A DNA stretch of 64,000 nucleotides from Molossus alvarezi (GCA_037176705.1 CM073905.1:31528986-31592985); one strand, 5' to 3'. Positions 10,816-22,381 are shown, counted from the first letter of the stretch. The notes: generated from the sequence alone by a model not told the origin. Translations and numbers: made by a program.

Positions 10816-11799
10816 TTGCATGACCCTGGGAGGGAAGAGGATCCAGCCCCAGCCCCAGCCCCCAGAAATGCCCACCTCCTGTCTGGCCCTGAACCCCTTT
10901 CTCATAATATCAGTCAAGCACAGAATCCGAGGCATAGTAGGTGTTGAACAAATGTTTGCTCCACCCCGCCCCACACAGACACACACATGTACGGGGAGGG
11001 GGGGGGTTCCCTTAACTATCCTAAGTGCCGCACTTAAACCCTCGGACTGAATCCTGTCTGTGCTCAGCGAGGCTCGCGTTGACCTTTGTGCCCTGACCAC
11101 AGCCTGCACTCTGGGACCTGTTACCCCCAGCGTCGCAGGCTGGAGAAAACCCTGCCCAGCTCCAGCCCCAACCAGCTAATTACACGTTCGGCTGCCACTA
11201 TTTACAGAGCCAGCAGCGTAATTAGCTGTTTATTAGGGTCTTTCAGGCCTGCCTGGGATTTACCCCGGTGGCAGAAGCTCCCACGTCTCCTGGCTGCACC
11301 TCCCTCTCCCTGCTGTTCTGGAAAGACCTGGTTTTGGTGGCTGCTGGCCAGAGTCCCCCGCACACTTGGGGGAGCTTCCTTCTCCGAAGTTCCCCAGGCT
11401 CCCAGGGCTGAAAGCTATTCTCCAGGTGTGAGGGGAAGTGGGGGCGGGGACAGCAGCTGTGCCTTCTGGCCACCTCTGCTCCCTGCTGGGCACGGGCTGG
11501 GCTGGAGATCGGGCCTCCGCTCTCAGATCTGCAGGAACTCAGTCTGGGGCGGGGGAGAAAGAACGAGAAGTAGATTCTGCCTGATTCTGAGCAAGACCAG
11601 CTATGGAATTTCCTGGGCCTGGCACAAAATGAACGTGTCGGGCCCTTGCTAAAAGTATTAAGAATTTCAAGACAGCGGCCGGCCCTGTGTATGGGCGCGG
11701 GTAGCGCAGCCCGGAGCTGGCCCGGCTTGGAGCATCACTAACAGCAAACAGGGACTGAGCACTCGCCACCGTACGCCCACCGGCAGAGCGCAGGGTCAG
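10816..11799. other. Unique sequence with a candidate conserved noncoding element
   Basis: No repeat recognised apart from an L2-like phrase at about 10917-10960 and a short CA run at 10976-10987. An AT-rich islet at 11160-11250 carries an inverted pair of TAATTA sites, described separately. No gene recognised. Confidence 0.5.
11174..11227. promoter_or_regulatory. Candidate paired homeodomain-type sites
   Basis: AGCTAATTAC at 11174-11183 and GTAATTAGCT at 11218-11227 are exact reverse complements 34 bases apart. Each contains the TAATTA core typical of many homeodomain sites. This is an enhancer-like arrangement by motif only; function is inferred, and short AT motifs also arise by chance. 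Confidence 0.3.
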
Positions 11800-11965
11800 G
11801 AGCACAGACTCCTGGGTCAGACTCCAGCCCCCACCCTTCCTGGCTGTGACCTTGGGCAAAGTATGCAGACGGTGCCTCAGCTCTCTCACCTGTAAAATGG
11901 GAGCGATGAGGGTAGAGAGTGCTGACTTGTGTCTGGCCCGTAGTACTGCCACGTAAGCACCGACT
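11800..11965 (+). repeat. MIR SINE
   Basis: CTGGGTCAGACTCCAGCCCC, TGGCTGTGACCTTGGGCAAA, CTCAGCTCTCTCACCTGTAA and AATGGGAGCGATGA trace the full MIR core in plus orientation. Confidence 0.85.
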
Positions 11966-11994
11966 GTTAGTGTTTAACTTTCATGGGTGAGTTC

Positions 11995-12130
11995 AGCTGA
12001 TCTCTACAGCGACCTCAGAGGTGGATGCTATCGCCATACCCATTTCCAGGTGGGGAAACCGAGGCACACATACATTTTGGGTAACTTAACCTCAGTCATT
12101 TGGAGGTGAGGCCCAGATGTGAACCCAAAC
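11995..12130 (-). repeat. MIR/L2-class fragment
   Basis: CCATTTCCAGGTGGGGAAAC, CGAGGCACACA and GAGGCCCAGATGTGAACCC form the reverse-complement MIR core. It sits about 30 bases after the plus-strand MIR and is opposite in orientation. Confidence 0.7.
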
Positions 12131-12139
12131 GCTCCGGCG

Positions 12140-13140
12140 CCTGGGCTTGCGTCATGATGCTGTCATATGAGAACAGAGTGAAGGACCGCAGAGGGGAGGC
12201 AAGGCATTCATCCTTGGGGGCCAGGGGAGGCAGAGAACACCCACTAGGGGTCCTGCTGCGTCTGCCCCCAAGTTGGCGCTCATGTGGGTGGAACCGAAGC
12301 GCCGATTTCCTGTGCAAACCTACTTTTTGCCGGGCACTCTCCTAATGCTTCATTCACGTCTCAGGTGTGTGTGATCCTTTCCGGGTCGAGGGGGCCTGAG
12401 GCTGAGCTCTGGGAGAAATCTCGGGACACTGTCATCCAGCCAGGAAGTGGCAAGTCTGAGACTGCCTTCCAAACTCCAGGCTCTTTCCAAGCCCAGCCCG
12501 CTCCCCTCCGGAAGCTCTGCCCAGAAACATGCCCGGCTGGCACTGCTCAGCCTGGGAGTGTGGGGTGGCCCGGGTCCCACAGATGCTGCCAACCCTACTG
12601 TTCCTTTGGGCCATTAGATCCTCTCCTCTCTCACCCCCCGTCCCTGACCCAGGCAGATAAAATGAGCAAAACTGCTCCAGGTAGGAGCTCTCAACAATGT
12701 TTCTGGGGCAGTGGGGGTGGGGGGGTGGGGCCCCCTAAATCCAGATAAGCGAGGAAGAAGGAATTGTGGCTGAGGCCTTGGCAGAGTGCTCCAGGGATCT
12801 CGCAGAAAAGGCTTTTTCGAACAATCCCCTTGGAGTCTATGGGTTCTCATTGTGAAAGATCCGAAGCCCAGCCCTGCCTTCCGAGAGTGAGCCAGGGCGG
12901 AGGGCGTGAGCTTAGCCGAGGCTGCTGATCCTTTCCAGATGCCAGGCAGCCTGTGGGACACGGGGCAGGCAGCCCAGGGGCCTGGCTCCCTGTCACATGC
13001 TTGCCACCAGAGGAAGACGAGAAAGGGGCAGAAGTCAACTGTGAGTCAGAGGTTCCAGGAAGAGCCTGACTAGTCCTGCCCCGAGGTTGGTGGTTCTTTC
13101 CTCTTCGAAGGCAGCCATGTACCCACCACAGCTGGTTTCT
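12140..13140. other. Unclassified sequence with a G-quadruplex-type run
   Basis: No gene or repeat recognised. A G-rich run at 12706-12732 could fold as a quadruplex on the plus strand. Confidence 0.45.
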
Positions 13141-13144
13141 TTCT

Positions 13145-14735
13145 AGTACCCAGCTTACACCATACATAGTTATTGCAATGTTATTGACTGTATTTCCTGT
13201 GTTGTACTTTACATACCTGTGACTATTTTTATAACTGGCCATTTGTACTTTTTAATCCCTTTTACTATTTTCACCCATTCCCCTAGCCTCTTTCCAACTG
13301 GCAGCTATCAATTTGTTCTCTGTATCTATAAGTTTGTTTCTGTTTTATTTGTTTAATTATTTGGATTCCACATATAAATGAAATCCTATGGTATTTGTCT
13401 TTCTCTGTCTGACTTAGTTCACTTGGCATAATACCCTCTGGGTCCATCCATGCTGTCTCAAATGTCAGGATTTCCTTCCTTTTTATGGCCGAGTAATATT
13501 CCATTGTATATTTCCACCACACCTTCTTTATCAACCGACTATCACGTAGGCTGCTCCCATATCTTGGCTATTGTAAATAATGCTGCTATGTACATAGGGA
13601 TGCATATATCTTTTCAAAGTAGTGTTTTAGATTTCTTTGGATAAATACCAGGAAGTAGAATTGCTGGGTCATATGGTCATGCTATTCTTAATTTTCTGAG
13701 GAACCTCATACTGTTTTCCATTATGGCTACACCTATTTACAATTCCACCAACAGTGTTCTGTTTTCTCCACATTCTCGCCAACAATTGTTGTTTATTGAT
13801 TTATTGATAATAGCCATTCTGATAGGTGTGAGTTGATATCTCATTGTGGTTTTAATTTGCATTTCCCTGATGATCAGTGATATTAATCATATTTTCATAT
13901 GTCTATTGGCCATCTGAATGTCCATTTTGGAGAAATGTCGGGTTCTCTGCTCATTTTTTAACCAGCAAGTTTTTTGGGTTTTTATGTGCGTGTTCATTTG
14001 TATGAGTTCCTTTTATATTTTGAAATATTAACCCCTTACTGGATGTATCATTGGCAAATGCCTTCTTCCATTCAGTGGGTGGTCTTTTCGTTTTGTTGAT
14101 GGTTTCCTTTGCTGTGCAAAAACTTTTTAGTTTAATGTAGTTCCACTTGTTTATTTTTTCTTTTCTTTCCCTTGCCTGAGGAACCATATGCAAAAAATAT
14201 TGCTAAGAGAGATGTCAAAGAGTTTACTGCCTATGTTTTCTTCTAGGACTTTTATGGTTTCAGGTCTTATGTTTAAGTCATTAATCCATTTTGAGTGTAT
14301 TTTTGTATGTAGTGTAAAAAAGTGGTCTAGTTTTATTTTTATTTTTTTGTAAGTATCTGTCCAGTTCTCTCAATACCATTTCTTGAAGAATACTCGTGTC
14401 CTTACCCATTGTATGTTCTTGCCTCCTTTGTCATATATTAATTGACTGTATAGGTGTGGGTTTACTCCTGGGTTCTCTATTCTCTTTCATTGCTCTGCTT
14501 TTATGCCAGTGCCATGCTGCTTTGATTACTATAGCTTTGTAGTATAGTTTGAATCAGGCAACGTGATTCCTCCAACTTTGTTCTTCCTTCTCAAGGTCGC
14601 TGTGTCTATTTGGGGTCTTTCATGGTTCTGTGTAAATTTTGAGATTATTTGTTCCAGTTCTGTGAAAAACGCCATTGCTATTTTGATAGGAATTGCATGC
14701 GATTCCCCACGTTAACACTTTACCACATTGGCTTT
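13145..14735 (-). mobile_element. L1 3' fragment (ORF2 C-terminus and 3' UTR)
   Basis: On the minus strand the frames encode L1 ORF2 C-terminal phrases: [20 protein letters not shown] at about 14160-14100 and YTMEYYSAIKRKEI near 13510. The 14200-14700 stretch corresponds to the preceding ORF2 part (RPETIK..., KNKAGG-like). Stops and frameshifts break it. It is 5' truncated, encodes no working reverse transcriptase, and matches the copy at 32505-34185 in order and content. Confidence 0.9.
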
Positions 14736-14739
14736 GTTC

Positions 14740-15575
14740 TTTTCTTTTTGTCTCTCTATGTAGATATAAATACATAGAAGATAAAGACGCATTTTTTCCC
14801 CCAAAACCATTTGACAGTAAGTTGCAGACATAAATCTCTTTACCTCTAAATACTTCCTGTGTATATTTCATAAAAACAAATGACATTCTTTTAAAACATA
14901 TCTCACAATTATCAAAATCAGGGAGTTAACACTGATACAGCATTGCTATCTAATCAACAAGCTTTCTTGATCTCTCCATCTGTCTCTACAATATCCTTTA
15001 TAAAAATAGGCAGCTCTGGGTGACATGTGGTTTTCCATTGTCATGTCTCTGTAGCCTCCTCTATTCTCCAAGAACTCCTCAGTCTTTCTTTGTCTTTCAT
15101 GACACTGACTTTTTTTAAGAGAACAGGTCAGATCTGGCAGGTGTGGCTCAGTGGTTGAGTGTTGACCCATGTACCAAGAGGTTGCCAGTTTGATTTCTGG
15201 TCAGGGCACATGCCCAGGTTGTGGGCCCGATCCCCAGTGGGGAGCATGCAGGAGGCAGCCAATTGTTGCTCTCTCTCATCAATGTTTCTTTCTCTCTCTC
15301 CCTCTCCCTTCCTCTCTCTCTAAAATCAATAAAGAAAAAAAAGTAAATAAATAAATCAAGAGAACAGGTTATTTTATGGAATGTCCTCTTGGATTTGCCC
15401 GATGGTTTTTCATAAGAACCTTTAGGTTAGACACTTGGAAGTAATATACACCTGGCTGGATCATCCCATGACATCAGAAATGTGCTGTATTCTTCTTGAT
15501 GCATCCTATCAGGTGACACTGGCTGCCAATCTGCTCCATTCTGCTGATGCTAATTTGATACTTTAAACCGAAAGC
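14740..15575 (-). mobile_element. Older L1M-type 3' UTR, split by a VES SINE
   Basis: GTAAGTTGCAGACATAAATC, TCACAATTATCAAAATCAGG, TGTCATGTCTCTGTAGCCTC and TTGTCTTTCATGACACTGAC are in the order of an old L1M 3' UTR read in reverse. The element continues past the SINE with TATTTTATGGAATGTCC. It abuts the younger L1 fragment. Confidence 0.75.
15129..15357 (+). mobile_element. VES SINE, full length
   Basis: The tRNA-related head (GTGTGGCTCAGTGGTTGAG), a B-box-like word, a CATGCAGGAGGCAGCC body, a TC-rich stretch and an AATCAATAAAGAAAAAAA tail are all present. The 12-bp target duplication AAGAGAACAGGT at 15117-15128 and 15358-15369 defines the ends. It is inserted in an L1M 3' UTR. Confidence 0.95.
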
Positions 15576-15694
15576 AAGCAAGCACACGCGTAAACACAGA
15601 AAAGCTTGAATTCCAGTAATATCCTCTCTAACTCCCAGCCTCAGAAGCCACAGGCACCCCCTCCACCATTTTTTTTCTCACACACAAAAAAATC

Positions 15695-16175
15695 AATGGG
15701 TCTGTTATCTACCGCTGCATAACAAAGCATCCCAAACACAGTGCCTTCGAATGACAACTGTTTTACTGCCCATGGGTCAGGAACTCAGGTGGGGCCCAGC
15801 GGGGGAGCTCAGAGTCATGGGATGTCAGCTTGATTCATCATGTATGTGCTGTGCTCTGGGGCTGCAGGACCCCGGAGGCCCTCCCTCATGTGTCTGGGCG
15901 TCAGTCAGGGTTGGCTGTCGGCTATGGCGCTTGCGTTTCCGCCAGCCACGTGGCCTTTCCAGGGGCTTCTTTCAGTGGTAGCTGGGTTTTAAGAAAGTGA
16001 AAACCGAATCTCTCTAGGTGGAGGCCTGGAAGTTGCCCGGCCTCCCTTCTGCTGCATCCTACCGTCCAAGCAAGGCGCAGGGCCAGCCCACGATGGGAGC
16101 AGTGACAACGTCTATTGAAAAAGAACATGTGAGATGGGACTGATCTTCTCAGCCATCTCTGGAAGCCATTGACCC
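15695..16175 (-). mobile_element. MLT1-like LTR fragment
   Basis: GTTATCTACCGCTGCATAAC, GCATCCCAAACACAG, GGGTCAGGAACTCAGG and CAGCCACGTGGCCTTTCC, then GGGCCAGCCCACGATGGGAG, follow the reverse complement of an MLT1-type LTR related to the one at 43232. Diverged; the ends are approximate. Confidence 0.65.
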
Positions 16176-16179
16176 CATT

Positions 16180-17678
16180 TCCTGGAGACAGAGCACAGCA
16201 AGGGTGGCAGCTTGCTCACCCGGGACACAGCCGACCGCTACACAGAAGGAACGGCCAGTCCCGCCCCAGAGGAGTATCAGCCCCCCCATGATCAGATGTG
16301 TCATGTTCTTCTTTTCAGTTAATTCTATGCAATTCCAAACGCCTTCCTTAGGCAGCTGATATTTCTTGAGCGTACTGTATACGCGGGCCCGGTGCTGCCC
16401 TCGGGGATAAGACTGACCTGTAAACACCGTTGGAGATCACTGTCAAGAGTTTAGGAATGTGGAGGGTGGAATCCAGGGGAAGGAGCGGCAGCGTAGGCCT
16501 GGGGGCACTCGGGATGGGAAACAGAAGGGAAAAGAGCTGACCCTGGGGAAGGTGTAAATAAATGGCCAGGCCAGGCTGGGGTGCAGGGTGGGGACCTACC
16601 CGACTCTGGAATAGCCCAGGGGAGAATTCAAAGACCAAAGACCAAGGGGTAATGATGGACCAGTACTCTACAGGGTCTAATGCTGGTGTTTCCGACTGCC
16701 TCCCCTCTCCCCCAGGAGTCTCTGCCAGCCCAGATCTAAATCCTCAGCCTGTGGTCTCCACGGAATCCCTACAGCACAGGCCAGTGATGAGTCCACTGGA
16801 GAGAGGTGGGGAGGACTCGGTAGAGAAACTTCTTTCACCTGCTTAACAAGGAACTGGGCTAAAGAGAGGACAGTCGTGGGGCAGTTTGGGAGTTTGGCAG
16901 GGGGAGGAGAGAACAGGGAACAGAAGGAACAGAAGGGCAGCTTGTAGTCAGGATTGCTGCGGGGTTTGGATTCTAGCCCCGCGTCAAGGAGCGATGCTTC
17001 GGTCAATAACTGACCACAAATAATGGAGCTGAAAAATGCCTGTTGCCCCCTGATGTCATCGCCATCCCGGGGCCAGAGAGCCAAGCATTCCTCGCGTGTG
17101 GGTGGCGATGCTGGTGTCCACAAACCTGCCGATGTGCACCGTGTGTCCACCGTATTTGCTAATGACGATAAACGACGGTGTTACTGGTTTACAGCTTTGC
17201 TACACTAGACTCTTTATCATTATTTCGGTGTAGTCTTTACACTTATGCACAAAGTCTGCCCTAAAACAGCGTGCTGTGTGATGTCGCATACGTTGTGCGT
17301 TGACCGCGTCCCTTGATTGCATCGTTCCGTCTTGTTTGATGTAATCTCATCTTGTTTTATACAATAACATGCTGTCCAGGCTTGTAGCCCAGCAGCGATA
17401 GGCTAGACCATAGACCATCTAGATGTGTAGTAGGCAAGACCATCTAGGTTTGTGTAAGCACACTCTGTGATGTTTGCACGAAATCAGTCACTCAACGTAT
17501 CCCCAGCAGTGACTCATGACTGTACCTACTATAAGCACCGAGTTACTACTAAAAGCAAGACTGCAATTCTTTGCCTGCAACTAAGTCCACAGCAGGAACC
17601 GTAGGGGGGCCCATAACTTATATGGCTTACACAGTTTTATACACACGCACAAACAGTCACGAGGGAGGTCACAGTTTT
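16180..17678. other. Mostly unclassified sequence
   Basis: No gene seen. The stretch 17150-17600 is AT-richer and has the feel of an old repeat relic (repeated ACCATCTAGRT phrases at 17415 and 17449) that I cannot name. Confidence 0.4.
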
Positions 17679-17694
17679 AAAAGGAGTGTATTCT

Positions 17695-17789
17695 CTTTTT
17701 TTTCTGGTACGTACCCCTAGCGGGAACCGAAGCCGGACTCTCTGGTCCACAGGCCGACGCTCCCACCACTGAGCCAAACCGGCCAGGGC
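17695..17789 (-). mobile_element. Head-only short VES SINE with A tail
   Basis: The insert contains only the tRNA-related head, ending on the minus strand in GGGGTACGTACCAG and a short A-run. The TC-rich body is absent. The perfect 16-bp duplication AAAAGGAGTGTATTCT at 17679-17694 and 17790-17805 shows it was inserted in this form. The copy at 56904 stops at the same ACGTACC point. Confidence 0.9.
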
Positions 17790-17805
17790 AAAAGGAGTGT
17801 ATTCT

Positions 17806-18334
17806 TGGAGATCTTGACATGATTAAGACCTCAGATTATCTAAGCACACCGCGAAAGGGATGGCGAACATGTCTCTTTCTCCATTAACAGGTTGTGAACA
17901 CGGCACCACCGTTTCAATGTCACACGGGCCTGTTGGTTTTGAAACGATGCAGTTATTGATGTCGCCTTTAAAACCAGGGAGATGTGCATTATTCCACACT
18001 TTGCACCCAAGGGAGGCTCTATTTCATGCATATGTTCACATTGCACTGTTTCAAGTGTGCAGTTCTCTCTTATAATGTATTGTCTCTCCCCGTCATGAGA
18101 CCCACAGGCACAGAGGAAAAGAGTCATTGCAGATGGATGGGGTGTCTTGGGGTTGAGATGGGACCTCAGGGTTTTTTGGGGCGGCCTTCTTCCTGAAGGA
18201 GATAGCAGAAGCCCAGAAGGGTTTGGTTCTGTCCAAGATGCTGCGTTGAAAGGCAACAGAGGCAGCATGCCCCTCACTTGAACTCAGCCCTGGGACCTGA
18301 CCTTTCCGTTCTGTCTGAACAACAGAGCTGTTGA
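17806..18334. other. Unclassified stretch
   Basis: No repeat or gene recognised. Confidence 0.4.
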
Positions 18335-18535
18335 GAAGTGGGACTTGGGAGTTTCTGCCACTTTGGCTTTCTGACCTTGGGCAAGCCATTGTTCAGCCCT
18401 CTGAGCCTCAGTAGCCTCATCTGCAAAAAAACAAAAACAAAACCAAAAACTGGTTACTAATAGCCACCTCCAGGGTAGCGATAACAGGCAACATTGTTAG
18501 TATGGAGCAGGACTCAGTGAACAGGTAGTCATCAC
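18335..18535 (+). repeat. MIR SINE with A-rich interruption
   Basis: CTTTCTGACCTTGGGCAAGC, TCTGAGCCTCAGTAGCCTCA and CTGCAAAAAAACAAAAAC in order. The normal AAAATGG segment has become an A/C-rich stretch at 18425-18450. Confidence 0.8.
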
Positions 18536-19105
18536 CTTGCCCCTCTGTGCCTTGCTTCTCTGTTTATGTCTGATAAGCTGTGAAACCCCCCAAGGCAGGG
18601 CTTCTGGGTTTACAGACCCAGTTGAAGCTGGACCCCACACAACACCTTGCAATGCAATTCAATAGGCCCTTGGGGCTCTTTCCCCCCTTCCTTCTGATTC
18701 TAATTCCAGGAGTTTTCTGTGAAGAAAGGGAGCCCCTAACCTCTCCCTCCTAGCAGATGGGCAACCCCATTTCTCAGTGCCCACCCTTCCACTGATAAGT
18801 CATTTACCCCCAGCCTGACTTGTGCAAAGGGGCGGATTGGCATTTAAGACTGCTGAGGAGCAAGGGCACTGCTAAACACCCCCAAAATGCTCCCTGAAGC
18901 TGACACTAATGAGGGCATTGTGGCGACTTGGGCCACCTATCCAGAGTCTTTCAGAAAGGAGTATAATCGCCTCCGTCGGCACCCCAATTCTTGGTTTCTG
19001 TCCTCTGCACAAAAGGTGACAGAGACCAGAGCTTGGAGAGGAGACAGAATACCTTTTACAACTCGTACTGTGTCTCTGACTTAGCGTCTTGCCAACTCCC
19101 CCGAC
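18536..19105. other. Unclassified stretch
   Basis: No gene recognised. Several short frames are open but lack domain features. Confidence 0.4.
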
Positions 19106-19109
19106 CCCC

Positions 19110-19250
19110 AACAGAACCGAGACCTCCGTTTTGCAGATTAGGAAGCTCCTGCTCAGAGAGGCTAAGTGACTGGCCGTAGAACACACAGCCTACAGGCTGC
19201 GGAGCTGGGGTCCAGACCTCATCTTGCTGCTCCAAGGCCTGTGTTCTTTC
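19110..19250 (-). repeat. MIR SINE fragment
   Basis: TTTTGCAGATTAGGAAGCTC, CTCAGAGAGGCTAAGTGACT and GGAGCTGGGGTCCAGACCTC form a reverse-complement MIR core. Confidence 0.8.
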
Positions 19251-19469
19251 TCAGATCTTACCCCAGGCAGAGGCTGTGAGGCCAACTCAGAGGAATGGAA
19301 TGTCTGACATTCATGGGCCTCTCCAACTCCCCAGAAGCCCCTGGGGGATCTTGATTCATGCGAAGGAAATCAGTCCCCTCAGCCTCATTGCCCCCAGCCT
19401 GCCAGCCTCTTCCCGGAATCCACCAGATGTCTCCACGTTCACCGAACATACCTTGCACTTCTAGGCGCT

Positions 19470-19815
19470 TTGATACACACAGTTCCTGAGTCTGGCATTC
19501 CCTTTGCCTCGAACACTGCTCCACCTCCTTAATGATCCAGATCAAATGTCTCCCGAACCCTACAAGTATAACTCAAGTCTTTATTTTTCTTCCATAAAAT
19601 AAGGCGACCGCACGCCATGTATAGGTGGTGCACTCTATGACGCTAAAGATGCCATTTGCATAGACCACAGCGGCTTGGTTTGGTGGTTCCTTTATTAGAA
19701 TTGTAATAATATCACTTTATGGCTAAAACCTGAGGGGAGGGATGATGTCATGCTCAGCACCGCACCCAGGGCCCAGCACTGGGCCGAATGCTCAATAAAT
19801 GTTGAATGAATGACT
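19470..19815 (+). repeat. L2 fragments
   Basis: GGCATTCCCTTTGCCTCGAA and CCAGATCAAATGTCTCCC resemble the L2 mid-3' region. GGCCCAGCACTGGGCCGAAT then GCTCAATAAATGTTGAATGA is an L2-type terminus. About 170 unmatched bases separate the parts. Confidence 0.7.
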
Positions 19816-20330
19816 CCCGCTAGATGTAACCGCAACACACAGACACTGCACACGGCCCAGGACGTGCCCTTCCGAACAAGTGTTTCCCCTGCTGTAGTCA
19901 CCCCTCTGGGGACGTAAGTCACTTACTCCAGCAAAGTTCCCACTGCTCAAAGCCCTTCTGGGAGCTTCTCTCTGGGGATTTCCTTCGGAGCCAGGTTCCA
20001 AGCCACACAAGTAACCCTTGCTCATTATTTCGCAATCACGGGTCTTTTCTCCCCCAAAGCGAGCCAGCCAGCTTCAGCTCCTACCCTATCCATCAGGCCT
20101 GGCTCCATTTCACTTTGGGCTCTGTCCAGAAATCAAGTCCACTCTCCGAGGATGAAAAAAGCCAGGAGATACTGCTGAGGCCCCAAGGCTCAGAGGCAAC
20201 CCTCTCCCCACACACACAGCATGGCAGCCAGGCTGGCGAAGGGTCTGGCCTCCCCGGGGGCCTCCTTTCAAGGACCACACTTACTTCCATATATATGTTC
20301 TGGTGGGTCGCTTTTCAAAAGTTCACTCTT

Positions 20331-20546
20331 TTCTTTCTTTTTTATCTTTTTGCATTTATCTTCAGATAGAGTGGGGGCGGGGAGAGAAACATTGATGAGA
20401 GAGAGACACATTGACTGGTTGCCACTCGCATGACTTCAACCGGGGCTGAGGACAAACTGCAACCGAGGCACATGCCCTTAGTGAGAACCGAACCCGGGAT
20501 ACTCTGGTCCGCAGGCTCTAACCACTGAGCAAAACCGGCCAGGGCA
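20331..20546 (-). mobile_element. VES SINE
   Basis: On the minus strand: head GCCCTGGCCGGTTTTGCTCA, B-box-like CGGGTTCGGTTCTC, then GAGGCAC...body and an ATCTGAAGATAAATGCAAAA tail. Target duplications are imperfect: AAAAGTTCACTCTT at 20317-20330 and AAAAGATCACTCTT ending at 20560. Confidence 0.93.
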
Positions 20547-20629
20547 AAAAGATCACTCTTAATTCCACAGTCAGACTTGTAAGGAACCGAGATTAATTCC
20601 TGAGCAGTTACCAGGTATTGAGTTTTATG

Positions 20630-20790
20630 TGAAAACTGTTGAATTTAATTCTCTTAACCATGCAGTGGGACAAATCTAATTGTCCCCATTTTACAGATGA
20701 GGACATTGAGGCTGGCGCTTTATTGGGTCACGCGGGGGCTGAGACTTGGACCCAGATCTTGCAGCCTTCAAAGTCAGTGCGGTTTTGATG
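20630..20790 (-). repeat. MIR SINE fragment
   Basis: CCCCATTTTACAGATGAGGA followed by CATTGAGGCTGGC and GAGACTTGGACCCAGATC is a reverse-complement MIR/L2-class core. Confidence 0.75.
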
Positions 20791-21325
20791 ACCAGCCCTA
20801 GCACGACCTTATAGCCCTCCAGACGCCGTTTTCCGTGTTGTTTCCAAGTCCCGCAAGTAGGGACACGGATTTCACATGACCCGCCCCTCATGGAGGAGCT
20901 GCTAGCGCCTCTGGTTGCCAGCAGGATGCACTGGGCTCCAGCCCCCATTTCTCCTCTGATGGGATTACTCTGTAGAAACCCCTCCACACTCTTCCCTGGT
21001 CCTCCTCGTGACCGTGGACAGCCAGGGGTGCTGTCACTAGGCATGACACCAGGGATGAAAATCCAGGTCACATTAGCCCTCTGGGAAACAAGGAAAACTT
21101 ATCTCACAAACTGGGTTTGGTGGTTGTCGTCAGACACCACAATTCTTCACCCTTGTACAGTTTATTCAAGAGTGTGGGTCACAGAGCATAATGATGAGTT
21201 TTCATTGTTTATTAACTTCTGCCCTGGCTCGGTCCTCTGTGTGCAGTACATTTCAAAGACACTGGCATGAAGGCCTGACACATCCGAGTATGCAGGACAT
21301 GCTGGGCTCCTTCATGTTCTGGAAC

Positions 21326-21903
21326 AGGGGTTCGCGATCGGTGGTCCTCGGGTCCAATCTGGACAGACAGCTGTTTCTGTGACTAACGTTTCCTTGGAAC
21401 CCAGCCACCCCCATTCATTATATACTGCCCGTGGCTGCTTCCATGCTGCAGCAGAGCTGAGCGGTGGTCACCGTCTGACCTTCAAGGCCAAAAAGAACCC
21501 CCCTCTGACTGTTCACAGACAAAAAAATTGCAACTCCAGTTCTGGAAGACATGGGATGTTTTTCTGACCGCCCAGCCTCCAAACCCCTTCTAATAATTGA
21601 GGAATCCTGCCCTGGCTGGTTTGGCTCAGTGGCCTGAGGACTAAAGGGTCTTGGGTTCAATCCCCAGTCAAGGGCACGCACCTGGGTAGCAGGTTCGATC
21701 CCTGGCCCAGGGTTGGGGTTCATGCGGGAGGCAATCAATTGATAGGTCTCTATCACATGGATGTTTCTCTCTCTTCTCTCTCTTTCCCCCTCTCTCCCTT
21801 GCACTCTATCTAGAAATCAATGGAAAAATATCTTCAGGGGAGGCTTAACCCCTCCCTAAATAAATAAATAAATAATTGAGGAACCCCCGTTTAAAGGGGT
21901 GGT
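21326..21903 (+). mobile_element. hAT-like nonautonomous element, split by a SINE
   Basis: It begins CAGGGGTTCGCGATCGGTGG and contains a CTTGGAACCCAGCCACCCCC-like stretch and CCATTCATTATATACTGCCC, recalling hAT-Charlie MER elements that carry the phrase GGAACACAGCCACGCCCATT. It resumes after the SINE as GGAACCCCCGTTTAAAGGGG. Family name not assigned; ends approximate. Confidence 0.55.
21609..21870 (+). mobile_element. VES SINE with TAAA tail
   Basis: Head GCCCTGGCTGGTTTGGCTCA, B-box-like GGGTTCAATCC, body GGGGTTCATGCGGGAGGCAA, TC-rich part, then a TAAATAAATAAATAA tail. The duplication AATAATTGAGGAA occurs at 21592-21604 and 21871-21883. The head has lost about 10 bases near the anticodon region. 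Confidence 0.93.
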
Positions 21904-21937
21904 TTTTACTGCCTACAACAGAAGCTGAACACCCAGA

Positions 21938-22381
21938 TACTGCCCTGGGTTGAATGGTGAAAAGATGCGTTCCTGTCCTCAACCCCAGAGCCCGAGAATG
22001 TGACCTTATTTGGTAAAAGGGCCTCTGTAGATGTAATTACGTTAAGCATCTCGAGATGAGATCTTCCTAGATGATCCGAGCAGGCCCTCAATCCAACACC
22101 CATGCTCCTCTACGAGGCACCCGGAAGGGAGAGGGGAGTAGAGCAGGCGGAGGGAAGATCGAGGCAGAGATTAGAATGACACAGCTACAAGGAATGCTGG
22201 CAGCCACCAGACGCCAGAGGAGGCAAGGTAAGACTTCCCCAGAACCTCCGCAAGAAGTACAGCCCTGCCCACGCCTTGATTTTCGACCTGGGGCCTCCAG
22301 AACTATGAGAAATACGTTTCTGTGGTTTCCAAGCACCTGGTTGGTGGTCATTTGTTACAGCAGCCACAGGACACTAATACA
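21938..22381 (+). mobile_element. MLT1-type solo LTR
   Basis: GGTTGAATGGTGAAAAGATG, AATGTGACCTTATTTGGTAA, GGCCTCCAGAACTATGAGAA and ACAGCAGCCACAGGACACTA, then ATACA, is the full MLT1 order in plus orientation. No internal sequence is attached. Confidence 0.85.

Noticed and set aside
11086..11652. 188-codon frame overlapping the TAATTA islet
   Set aside because: No domain, and the islet looks regulatory rather than coding.
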